A DNA stretch of 64,000 nt, taken from Microstegium vimineum. Its lineage: Eukaryota > Streptophyta > Magnoliopsida > Poales > Poaceae. The position numbers and the translations under genes are program-made. The notes beneath the pieces were generated by a model. That model did no database searches, had not been told where the DNA came from, and saw only the letters and a list, made by a program, of their open reading frames with translations. Numbering within the stretch: the first letter of the stretch is position 1; each line of letters starts with the position of its first letter. The stretch is from positions 53,447,232 through 53,511,231 of the forward strand of contig CM039127.1 of assembly GCA_022036555.1 (NCBI GenBank), given 5' to 3'. Below are positions 35,390 through 45,987 of this stretch, piece by piece.

Positions 35390-35975
35390 TAGGTAGTAGT
35401 TTCCTCCACTGTGGCATTTCGTCGAACAGGTTGTAGGCATGGCGATTGGAGCTCACCGTGGAGGGTCGGGGGCCGAATTCCGAGCTCCTGTGACGTCGCG
35501 GGGGAGGTCCTGGGTGGCGGAAAGGTCGGTGGCGAGTCCTGGCGAGGTAGCTCTGGGTCCGTCGCGGTGGGGTTCCCGGCGAGGTTGCTACGGCGTGCAC
35601 TGGAGCTCTGCCGGAGTCAAGCAGAGCAGCTCGAGCTTCCTCGCGGTGTCGTGGAGGGAGGCAGCGGCAGTGTCGAGGTCGTGGAGGAGCCTCTTGCCGG
35701 TGTCGTGGAGTGAGGCGGCGTCGTCGTGCAGTGGCGAGCTCTCGGGCGGTGTCGAGAGCGTGCGGCGTCTGTGGGTGGCGGCGGCGGCGGCGTCGGGCTA
35801 CACCGGCGCCGAGCTCGACTGTGGGCGGGGAGGTCGTCGAGGTCGAGGGGGGCGGCGGCGGCGTGCAGTGGCGAGCTCGGGCGGCGTCGAAATTGCTATG
35901 TCTGGAACTGGCGCGCGTCTGAAATTTTTGGACGCGCGTCTGAAATTTTTGGACGCGCGCCAGTTCTTTAAATAG
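35390..35975 (-). other. GC-rich leader-like block upstream of the CACTA second gene
   Basis: About 600 bases of high GC sit between the low-complexity tract and the internal repeat array. Open frames occur on both strands, and none has a recognisable domain. A 20-bp unit with 'ctgaaatttttggacgcgcg' is duplicated at 35919-35958. Being just downstream of a TATA-like site (35967-35974, minus), it looks like a transcribed leader or first exon rather than an independent gene. Confidence 0.45.
35967..35974 (-). promoter_or_regulatory. TATA-like site for the CACTA second gene
   Basis: On the minus strand TATTTAAA lies immediately downstream of the internal repeat array and upstream of the GC-rich leader. 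This parallels the TATAAGG at 40773-40779 near the transposase gene. The promoter role is inferred from position. Confidence 0.5.
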
Positions 35976-35979
35976 GGTA

Positions 35980-36235
35980 GCTCATCACTGCCGGTTCTTG
36001 TTACAAACCAGCAGTGATGTCCCCTATCACTGCCGCTGCCGGTTTGTAACAAGAACCGGCAGTGATCAGGGCGAATCACTGCCGGTTCTTTTTAACCGAC
36101 AGTGATGATGGCGCATCACTGCCAGTTGGTTATTAGAACCGATAGTGATAGGGGCACATCACTGCCAGTTCCTCTATAATCGGCAGTGATAGGGGCACAT
36201 CACTGCCGGTTCCTCTATAACCGGCAGTGGTGTGT
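35980..36235. repeat. Internal array of the CACTA subterminal motif
   Basis: About a dozen copies of ATCACTGCCGGTT-type half-sites alternate in orientation, the same motif as the two termini of this element. No CACTAC end or target duplication is present here, so it is not a nested insertion. It lies just upstream of the second gene's TATA-like site. Confidence 0.85.
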
Positions 36236-36387
36236 GTATTTTTTTAAATTTTGCCTTTTGCTTTAGAATTCAAATTACTCCTGATTTTTTACTAGAACCT
36301 GAAAAACTCCAAACATAGAAATTGCATACTTTTTAATTCTCTACAACTTTTGCTGAAGTATCATATTCAAATTCTTTATATTTTTTG

Positions 36388-36716
36388 AATTCCATTTTGA
36401 ATTTGAATAAGGGTTTAAAATTCAATTACCCCCTTTGTAATTACTCTAAAAATTTGAATAGAAGTAGAAAATCTTCCAACATAGCTTTTGCTAGTTTTGA
36501 GGAGCTCTACATTATTGCTTATACACTCAAGGTCTAATTCTTTATAGTTCTTAAATTCCAGTTTGAATTTGAATAAGGGTTTAAAATTCAAATACCCCCT
36601 TTGTAATTACTCCAAAAATTTGAATAGAAGTTGAAAATCTTCCAACATAACTTTTGCTAGTTTTGAGGAGCTCTACATTATTGCTTATACACTCAAGGTC
36701 TAATTCTTTATAGTTT
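36388..36716. repeat. 165-bp tandem duplication within the CACTA element
   Basis: 'gaatttgaataagggtttaaa' occurs at 36400 and again at 36565. About 165 bases are repeated almost exactly, including 'gaggagctctacattattgc'. This AT-rich spacer separates the transposase gene from the internal repeat array. Confidence 0.9.
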
Positions 36717-36816
36717 TGGAATCCCTTTTGACATGGCATACATCAATCAACAACGTGGTACAACTCAACAATCTCTAGAACTCCATATGATCTCAAATTA
36801 CTAAAACAACATTTCA

Positions 36817-39800
36817 TTAAGGATTACATAGTTTATGATACTCTAACAATTCACAGTGCAGGCACATGATGGCCTCATCATGATCACTCCGGAGGTAAGC
36901 AGGTTCGTCACCCTCTTCAAGGACATGTAGGGTAACGTCCGACCTAAAAGGAGCCATTTCTTCATAACCTTTGTACTCTTCTTCGTCTGTCACTCCGTCG
37001 ACACCTACAATCTTCCTTTTGCCTTGCAATACTACATGTCGTCTTCCATTTGTATTGTTATCCCTTGCATAGAAGATTTGCTAAACATCCTTTGCAAGGA
37101 CGAAGGGGTTATCTCTGTATGCGGTCTTGGATAGATCAACGGTAGTGAACCCATCCTTGTCGGTGTTGATTTCATTCAGCCGGACCCACAGACAATGGAA
37201 AAGAGCAACTTTCAACTGATGTCCATAGTCTAGCTCCCATATCTTATCTATGAAACCATAGTATGTTGCCACCACCGTGCCGTACTCATCGTGGGCGTCG
37301 AAACGAACACCACTGTTTTGGTTCGTGCTCTTTCCGTCCTGTTTTTTTGTGTTAAATGTAAAACCATTTATTTGATATCCTTGGTACTTCATTAGCGTAG
37401 TCGAAGGTCCGGGGGCTAAGAGATCTAGCTGACATCCCGTCACCTTTCCTAGCCTTTGACGTCGAAACCAGTCACCGAATTCCTCCTTATGTTTTTTCTC
37501 AAGCCAAGCCTGTGACCTCCCTATGTGCTTAATTTGCAGAAACTGCTTGTGCTCATCAATGTATGCCATCACACCGTCGGCCTGCTGGAGAACAGCGAAG
37601 TGTGCTTGTCTGAAGGAGACGACTTCGTCCATTTTGACAGCTTTCTCACCTATTGTTCCTTTGCCCCTAGTCTTCCATCGTGATGAGATACTGGAACTCC
37701 AACCCGCTTGATGTCCAGATAATATGTGGAGAACTCAATAGCCTCCTCTGTTGACCATCCTTCTACCATGCTCCCTTCTGGTCTGAATTTATTCCTAACA
37801 TACCGCCTGAAAACTTTCATCAGCCTCTTGAAAGGAAACATCTGGTGTAGGTACATTGGGCCAAGGGCTTTTATTTGATCCACAAGATGAACAAGTAGAT
37901 GCACTAAAATGTCGAAGTAAGTCGGTGGGAAATGCATCTCAAGCCTGCATATAATCTCGGCTATCTCCTGCTTCAGGTGGTCTAACCTGCCCACTTCAAT
38001 GACCTTTTCAGAGATCGCGTTGAAGAACGAACACAACTTTATGATTGGAGCGCAGACCTTGTCAGGGAGGATACCTCGCAGGGCAACTGGGAGCAGCTGA
38101 GTCATTATGACATGACAGTCATGGGCCTTCATAGAACCATATTTAAACTTAAGTTCTCTCATGTTAACTAGCCTCTTCGGGTTCCCACAGTAGCCACTCG
38201 GTACTTTGAGATCATTGAAGAAAGAAATAAGCATTTCTTTTTCCTCCTTTTTCAGTGTCCATGATGCCACCGGAAGTTTCAAGTGGTCATTCTCAAGAGT
38301 TACTGGGTGTAACTCCTTCCTGAGGTCCAGGTGTTGCATGTCCAAGCGTGTCGCGAGAGAATCCTTGCTTGTTCCCCGGTGTTCATCAACGTGTTAAGTG
38401 TGTTACCGCACACGTTTTTAGTTATGTGCATTGGATCAAGACAGTGACGTACACTCAAAAGTGGCCAATAAGGTAGTTTCCAGAAGATTAATTTTTTCTT
38501 CCAGATACTATCGGTTGGCGCTGCTACTGCCCCGTCCCCCTTCCCAAGGACAACATTTGTGAGTTTGCTTAATTGTTGAAGCATCTGTTTCCCGTCTCGA
38601 TACTTTGGAGGTCCACGTTTCTCAGTAGTCCCATTAAAATCTTTTGTATTCCTACGGTAAGGGTGATCACGACGTAGGAACCTACGGTGTCCCATGTAGA
38701 CCATCTTCCTGTTTTCTGGTAGATGTGTAACATCAGTCTCGTCCAAGCACTCGACACACCCAGTGTATCCTTTTGTCTTCTCTTAGACAAGGAACCTCGC
38801 CCTGGTAGGTCAGTGATTGTAGCGATAAGTACAGCCTTTACCGTGACATGTTCTTTCTTGTACTCATCCCAAACATCCTTCACACCCGTCTCCCACATCT
38901 GTAGTAGTTCATCGATCACTGGTTCTAGAAGCACATCAATATCATTACCAGGTTGTTTTGGTCCTTGGATTAGTAATGGCATCTGGACGTATGACCGTTT
39001 CATACAAAGCCAGGGTGGAAGGTTGTATATACATAGCGTCACTGGCCAAGTGCTATGATTGGTTTTCACTTGGTCAAACGGGTTCATCCCATCCGTGCTC
39101 AAAGCAAACCACAGATGTCTTACCTCTCCACCGATGTTTTTATAGAACATAGTGTTGATAGTCCTCCAGTCCGACCCATCGGCGGGGTGTCTCATCATTG
39201 AATCTTTCTTTCGCTCTTTGCCGTGCCAATGCAACAGCTTGGCTGACTTCTCATTTGCAAACAACCTATGCACTCGTGGAGCTATAGAAAAATACCACAC
39301 GGACTTTACTGGCCCTCCTCTGGTCTTGCTTCCATCATTTGATGACCCTTGCTTGTATCGGGGAGTTTTACACTTGGGACACGCATCCAAGTCTTTGTAT
39401 TTCTCTCCACGGTACAGTATGCAGTCGTTGGAACACGCGTGGATTTTCTCAACCTCGAGGCCAATTGGGAAAATCATTTGCTTCGCAAGGTAAGTCTTTT
39501 TTGCTAACTCGGCCTCCGGGAACAGTTTATGTAGTATAACTAACAAGTTATCGAAGCCTTTATCACTCAACCCATTCGTTGATTTGAACTCCAATAGCAT
39601 GATGTTGGCTTCCAGTTTGCTTATTGGGCAGCCCGGAAACAATGGTGTTTTTGCATCCTTTCTCATCATCTCCAGTTTTTTCAACTGTGAAGCACTAAGG
39701 AATCCCCATGCACATCATGTAGAAGCTGTGAAATACCATCATTTTCCTCAGTGTCGTCAGCTAATGTATTCACAAACACATCATCATTGGTAGGCACATC

Positions 39801-40103
39801 TTCTGTGTAATCATGAACAAGCAATAATGCTACACTAGGCATTAGCACATCATCATTAACATTTTGACCAACCTCCCCATGCAAAGTCCAAATCGTGTAG
39901 TTTCTCATGAACCCCCTTGTGATCAAGTGCAAACATATATGCTCCACGTCGCCCCATTTTCTCGTATTCTTGCAGTCTTTGCATGGACAGAATACAAGAT
40001 GTGAGTCCCCAGCATTGACTCTAGCTCGCTTGACGAAATCGTCGATGCCCGTCAAGTACCATGGGTCTGTATGTGACAGATCGTACATCCACCCTCGAGT
40101 CAT
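36817..40103 (-). pseudogene. CACTA TNP2-type transposase gene, four apparent frameshifts and one stop
   Basis: Domains are in the normal order. The transposase-associated domain (40103-39890) has WMYDLSH and FCPCKDCKN. The transposase_21 core (39684-38300) has LEVEKIHACSNDCILYR, STDGMNPF, HSTWPV, YNLPPWLCMKR and LIQGPKQPGNDIDV. A DUF4218 region (38345-37650) has SHDCHVIMTQLLP and RRYVRNKFRPEGSM. A DUF4216 region (37632-36817) has KIWELDYG. The frame shifts by one base near 39700, 38778, 38380 and 37650, and a TAG (37081-37083) stands where the sequence otherwise runs on into QIFYARD. The residues on both sides of each break still match the family, so the breaks look recent. TNP2 proteins cut at the element ends. 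This copy should be inactive. Confidence 0.88.
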
Positions 40104-40772
40104 GTTTGCACTGATAAAATAAGATGGGCAGAGCAGAGGAAACATAGGAACATATTAATAGAAACATTTTTGAACAATATTCTTCGATATAATTTAAATT
40201 TGGTCGCGCTATAAAAATAAAGAGAACAAATAGATAACAATGGAAGCATGGAGTATTAAATGTAAGTATTAAATGCATGCATGGAGTATTAAATCTAAGT
40301 AATAAATACCGAATCTATTCCACATCCCATCAAATCTTTCATGCATGTATTGAATATTAAATGTAAATAATAAATATAACTAATTACAATTTTTATCCAT
40401 AATTTTCAAGACGAATATTTCGAACCTAGCTACTCAATGATTATACAATAATTACCCAATAAAAACAAAGTGCTACAATATTTCTAAATAATTTTGGATC
40501 TAAAAGCTACAAAAAAATTACACAAATTGCAACATCTCTGTTCTTGATCATGAAAACTAGCATAGCTCTAACACAAATTGACACAATGTAAACCAACAAT
40601 TCTAAAGAATTATGCTTGTTACTAACCAAGAGCAAGAAGACATGAGGATCCAAGAGTGAAGAGGAGCTAACAATGGAGATCAAGAAATTCACCAGCCGCA
40701 ACAATGGAGAGATGGAGCTCCTCACGCACTATTCTTCACTATTGGGGTAGAGGAGGGAGAGGAGCTCGCGTG

Positions 40773-40779
40773 CCTTATA
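40773..40779 (-). promoter_or_regulatory. TATA-like site of the CACTA transposase gene
   Basis: TATAAGG on the minus strand lies directly inside the right subterminal array and upstream of the transposase gene. The role is inferred from position. Confidence 0.45.
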
Positions 40780-40794
40780 TTGTACAACGTTTCA

Positions 40795-41040
40795 CTGTCG
40801 GTTCCAGCCACGAACCGGCAGTGAAACACCACATCACTACCGGTTGGTGGCTTAAACCGGCAGTGATAGGGCCGAGAGGCATCACTGCCGGTTCAAGCCA
40901 CGAACCGGCAGTGATGTGGTGTTTCACTGCCGGTTCAGCCCCTGCCCCCAATAATTGGGGGCCTGTCAGAGGAAGAACCGGCAGTGAAGGGGCATCACTG
41001 CCGGCCCAAACAAAACCGGCAGTGATGAGCCGGCAGTGAT
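40795..41040. repeat. Right subterminal repeat array of the CACTA element
   Basis: Alternating ATCACTGCCGGTT and AACCGGCAGTGAT motifs, about a dozen in all, run up to the right terminus. This side carries the transposase gene promoter. Confidence 0.88.
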
Positions 41041-41059
41041 TGCCGTTTCGGTAGTAGTG

Positions 41060-43540
41060 ATAGGTACCTCAGTCGTATATGTCACATATTTAGAGACCTT
41101 TAGTTTTGCATGGAACACATCGGGTTAATTGCAAGAATCACAAAATGTCCTGATAATGCAAGCCATGTTGGTTGCTTAGTCACAACTTGAGTAGGGAGCA
41201 AAATTCCCCTGTACATCTCTATTCTTATCTAGCATTTCACTTCTAATATCATTTAGGCTGACTAAAGAAACAACAAAGTAACATATGTATTCTTCATGTC
41301 AGGCCTAAGTACAACATGAAGCTCTAGCATGCAGCTTGAAAAAATAGGCAGATAGTGACAACACAGAATTAAGAGGTAGTACATAATCTACACCTATCAC
41401 GCTAGGATAGTAGCATTAGCTCTGCATATTTTTAATATAAATTTCTATTGGGAGTTCATCGAGTAGTGATTACCTTGATGGCTCATAGTCTGATCCATGA
41501 TGTTACCTCGCTTTTTTTCTTCATAGTGTGCATCAGAGAGGTAGTATCATGTGGTTGTTAGTCATCTGATCGAACCTTCTTTTGTTATCGCACTATACTG
41601 TTCTATAGGCATAAGATTCAGACCATCAATGTAAATTCAAAACCATGAAAATACATCATGGAGCACCCATGTAAATTTAGATTTACGAAAACACATCATG
41701 AGATTAGTCTGAACATTATCACCTAGATGTAGTATCTTCCAGGCATAATGTTGAGGACATTCAGGGAAATTCAGAGCCCGGGAAATAATAAAGTGCTTTT
41801 TCTTATTGTTCAATGACCCTGCACATGCAAGTCATAAGTTGATCTAATTTCCAATTACAATCTGGATAGCTTTGGATATAGACAGCTCCATTTTAGCCCT
41901 ACATAACAAAGCACACCATAGGTAGGTTACTGGATTGCACTTACAAAAGAACCCCTACAGAACAATACCAAAATTACTAACTTTAAAGTATTTGTTGTAA
42001 GACCAATAATTCAATAACCACACCATTTGTTAGCACTTCAAACAAGTATATATTGAGGTATTCTCTAGCAACCAGATTACAGGAGGAAAGGACAATTGGT
42101 AACGGACTAATGGGGAATCTAACCAAGATAGTTAGGCACAAATAAATTTAATTTCCTGTTTGTCATCATTCATTTTTGGTTGGCATATCACATCGAGGAA
42201 GACATAAAAAAAACAATAATGATTGAAAAAAGTATAGGTTCCATGTTGTTGATTGCAACACCAACACATTAAAGTATCATCCATGAAAGAAAGTACAGCT
42301 GAGCTTTATTTTGTGCTTGTAGTCATAAAACACAACTCATGTATCTACATAGAAAACATAAAAAAATGTTGCTGTGATATATCTTATTCTTGGATGCAAT
42401 AGCCTATGGGCAACACATAAAAAAAGAATTTATTTTTGGATGATGTATCTCATTCTGAGATATCCAGCTAGCAAAATCTGCACATATCATCTCAAATAGG
42501 AAGGAACATGTATTTTTGAACTGGAAAGTGAAAACCAGGTTCATATCTTTTAGCATTAAAAATGAAAGATGTGCTTTTTCTTGACATTTAAAAAAATATA
42601 TTTTACTTCCTTATCCATTCACAATATAGATTGCAGCTAATTTCAAATCTATATAAAATAGAATGCAGAACATGCAGGATATAGAGAAGAGTACGATATA
42701 TAGTATCTGTTAATTGCGTAGATGTGGAAGCATATGTGGAGGCGCTTGCCAACGATGTAGCAGCGCTAGCTATTAACCGGTGATTCGGTGGATTTATTTT
42801 CAAAAGAAAATATTAATTAGATTCTGAAGAATTATTTCCTCATATATAAATAGTTAAATACCATTGAATTTTATCTGGCAACTTACCTTTCAATTGATCT
42901 TGCATTATCAGATTGTCTTCTATATGATGTACGAAAAATGAACCCGAGAAAAAAAAATCAAGAATATGAGAAACCAATGCCTGTTAAAATGAACCCGAGC
43001 AATACCATGAAGCATAAAACGGGACATGCTAGTGTAAAACGGGCGTTGAAATTAAAAATAATAACTACAAACACAAGTACAGACATGCACATCTCGAGCT
43101 CCAGCAGGCTTATTGGCTATTGCTGGTTTAGCACACATACTTTACGAATTCGTAGTAAAATAAAAAACACACAAATGGCTAAAGTAGGATGTCTAGGTCA
43201 ATCTGGAACAGAAAGAAACACATGGAAAGGATTTCAATCAATCGTGAGGGAAGGGAGGGAGAAAAGGTTGCCTGTACCTAGACAGGCCCCATGTCGTATC
43301 TGAGACCTAGGCATAGGCAAGTGGGCAGCGGAGGGGAAGCGAGGAAGACGAAGAGACGACTGGGCACTACAGCGTGGGGGCGGAGTCAAGGATGCGAGGC
43401 GTGTTTGTGTGCGGACTGGGGAGATTTTTTTTCACGGCTGGGTAGAGACGTGCACCCACACGGCAGCGGCACTGTGGCAGATACGTGCAGCGGCCTGATA
43501 ACATAAGCTTCATTTGAGTGCTACGTTCGATATAGATTGC
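41060..43540. other. Intergenic, nothing recognised
   Basis: The sequence is AT rich with short ORFs lacking known domains. A small GC-richer patch at 43270-43500 has no identifiable product. No terminal repeats or RNA genes were found. Confidence 0.5.
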
Positions 43541-43559
43541 ATTCATTGAGCAAGTGGAT

Positions 43560-44030
43560 AGATAAATCCAAGCATTCAGTCATTGACATTGAAAGGAGCA
43601 AGTGGATGAATAAAAATTTATATGTAAAAATATTTACATACAGAAATTTACTATCAGTAAATTTGAGAATAGGACGCCACGTCCAGGACATGTAGTGTCC
43701 TTTTCTCTTCACATATAAGAATTTACTACAAGTAAGAAGTGCACCAATAAATGAACTTAAGATATTTACATGCAAAGTTTAATTTACTAATTTTGGAAAC
43801 AGCTTGCCACGTCCATGGCCATTGTGTTAACAACACATATGGATAGATAAATACATGCAAAAACTCACTACCAGTAAATTTGGAGGACAGGGCACTATGT
43901 CCAGAACCATAGTATTAACAGCACCTGTAATGTCTTTTTCTCTTTACATACAAGAATTTACTATTAGTAAGCCAATGAACATACAGATAAATGATCAGGA
44001 GATGTTTATACCTAGAGATTCACTTAGTAC
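43560..44030. repeat. Two diverged copies of a roughly 240-bp direct repeat
   Basis: The order 'gataaat', 'tttactatcagtaaatttg', 'gccacgtcca', 'tgtcNttttctcttNacata' and 'agaatttactaNNagtaag' occurs twice, around 43560-43780 and 43800-44000. The parent element is unknown. Confidence 0.6.
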
Positions 44031-44507
44031 ATTTGAAGCCTGGTCAGGGTGGGTCAAAAGCACGCTGGATTAGGTGATGCGCTGACACGCTAGGCCTTCG
44101 GGAGTTGCTGGTAAGCTGGATGGTAATAAGTCGCGTCCGTCCGTGGGCTACTTTGATGAGTATGATGCTAGGAGCAATGCAAAATCTTAGATCTAGAGTC
44201 TTCTTTTTAGGGAATAAAAAAAGAGGAACTTAGGTCAAGAACAGCATATATGTGTACGTGCTAAATTTTTCCCTAAAGATGTTGGATATGATGGAGTATA
44301 CCCTTCGCAACTGTGTATGCAGAACTTGATCTCATTTTGAGATGAAGGTACAACATATTTTTAGATTTACTATGAGAAATGCTTTCATTATATAAAATTC
44401 ATATATTGTGAAAAAACTAAAATGATGGTAGAAGATTATGACATTTGACTTAGAAAAAAATTAATGTAATATGTAAAATATAAGAGAGATGCCTTGCGTC
44501 GGGGAGT

Positions 44508-44673
44508 CAGGGGCGAAGCTCAGTTGAGCCTAGGGGGTGCCTATGCACCTCCTAAATTTTAAAAAAACAGTTATATTGCTCTAATTTTCACCATATTGTC
44601 ACCTCACATGACATACGTCTATGCACCCACAAGGCAAGTGCACCCCCTCAACTTTTCTCTAGCTTCGCCACTG
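44508..44673. mobile_element. hAT-type MITE with perfect 8-bp TSD
   Basis: The 166-bp element has ends CAGGGGCGAAGCT and AGCTTCGCCACTG. The direct repeat CGGGGAGT flanks it (44500-44507 and 44674-44681). CAGG-type ends with an 8-bp duplication mark the hAT superfamily. It has no coding capacity. Confidence 0.92.
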
Positions 44674-44864
44674 CGGGGAGTGAAGGGGCCTGGACGGTGA
44701 GAGGCGTCATGATGGAGTGGGAAGGGTTATCACACTGTAATGCATGAGAGAAATGTAGGCACCATGTAATGACAATATCAACCTTCCGTAGCAACACGAT
44801 GAGAAAATATATTAGACGTACAATCTTTTTTTTTTGTCACTTTTCCCCAAGATTTCCTATACCA

Positions 44865-44904
44865 AAAACCTCACCCGCAGCAAAGCGCGGGCAGCAATGG
44901 CTAG
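44865..44904 (+). mobile_element. Helitron 3' terminus
   Basis: A GC-rich hairpin (CCCGC, loop, GCGGG; 44875-44891) is followed ten bases later by CTAG at 44901-44904 and then T. This is the standard 3' end of grass Helitrons. The 5' end and full length were not found. Confidence 0.6.
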
Positions 44905-45984
44905 TACATACAGTGGCAGACTGGCAGCTGGAACGTGATGTCAGGGATATAATCGCTCACGTCAGCGGTCGGGGACTTTTAACACGATGGAGATCGATGA
45001 TGATGCACGGATCCTGCCTCGCTTCCATCCGACGCGCCCACGTTCCTTGCTGCACCCACTGCACGTCAGCCATCGTACGCACAGTGGCCCCAGCGGGAAA
45101 AAAAAGGGGCAAAGGTCCTCCCTCCGCCGGTCTGCCCTACCGTCCGCGGCCAGTACTTTCTGTGCACATTCTCTTTATTTTTGCCTTAATGTGAAAAAAA
45201 CTGTCCACTGACGTCCATTTTCAATTCTCCAATATTTCAAAAACATTCATTTCTTCACACTGTATTCACGTCCTCCTAGCCCGCGCAACTGCACGGTAAA
45301 TGGAGTCATATTTGCATAATTTACCGCTGCAGGTACCTCTGCAACTTGAGGTCTATGTTATATATGCTACAGGTTGTTATTGACCATAACAATGAGATGG
45401 GAAAGGCACACCTTTTGGTTTCCTAATTGTTATGTTTGACCATTTGTTACAACATCATCTGCACTTTTTCATGCACTGTACTTTGGATGAAGGTGCCTAT
45501 CTCTATGTCACATGTCCAGTAATAATGTTTTTACTATATTCTTCATCCTTAGCAATTTCATCTTGCTTTTGTACTATTGACCGTATCTATGCAGCTAGGT
45601 GGTGAGGCTATGTATTCATAGCCTTCTTGGTGCCTAGAAGACCTTTGGCTTTGGGTATCATTTTGAGAATGGAGTACTTATGGGTAGGTGTTTCCCATGG
45701 TGTTAAATGGCACAGACTTTAATTTGTTACGGTATTATGTGCTTATCTTTTTGCTAGCCCACTATATGCAGATCCATCTAGGCCCAATTCAAGAAACAAG
45801 TACCTCCTATTCCATAGCAAAGTCATGATTTAGTTAAACCTCAAAATGGTTTCGATTGTTTTCTATGTTTATGCTTTAGTTAGTTTCACATTTCCTATAT
45901 TCATATTTGCTATAACACAAAACCATGTTGAGTATTCATGGAATGGTCAGGACTGTTATTGGTTAGTGTATTTTATGAGCTAAC
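44905..45984. other. Intergenic, nothing firm
   Basis: A GC-richer patch at 44930-45150 has a 141-codon open frame (44769-45194, plus) with no recognisable domain. A second short hairpin at about 45278-45297 resembles a Helitron stem, but its CTAG abuts the stem and is not followed by T. Confidence 0.45.
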
Positions 45985-45987
45985 TAT

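Larger units (their letters stand above)
30643..41059 (-). mobile_element. Complete 10.4-kb CACTA (En/Spm) transposon with TNP2-type and Ulp1-containing genes
   Basis: The left end is CACTACTACAGAAATGGC. The right end is the complement of CACTACTACCGAAACGGC. Both are flanked by ATA (30640-30642 and 41060-41062). Subterminal arrays of ATCACTGCCGGTT and its complement fill 30660-30830 and 40795-41040. Two genes are transcribed leftward: a TNP2-type transposase (40103-36817) and a second gene ending in a Ulp1-like protease (34554-31057). The intact ends and target duplication show a complete insertion. Both genes are broken, so movement would need enzymes from another copy. Confidence 0.95.

Noticed and set aside
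35411..35975. Plus-strand ORFs of 100 and 178 codons in the GC-rich part of the CACTA element
   Set aside because: Open frames on both strands reflect composition and local repeats. The element's genes are on the minus strand. A LFDEMPQ stretch on the minus strand resembles a PPR motif but is isolated.
45278..45300. GC hairpin next to CTAG as a third Helitron end (minus strand)
   Set aside because: CTAG abuts the stem instead of lying about ten bases away and is not followed by T.
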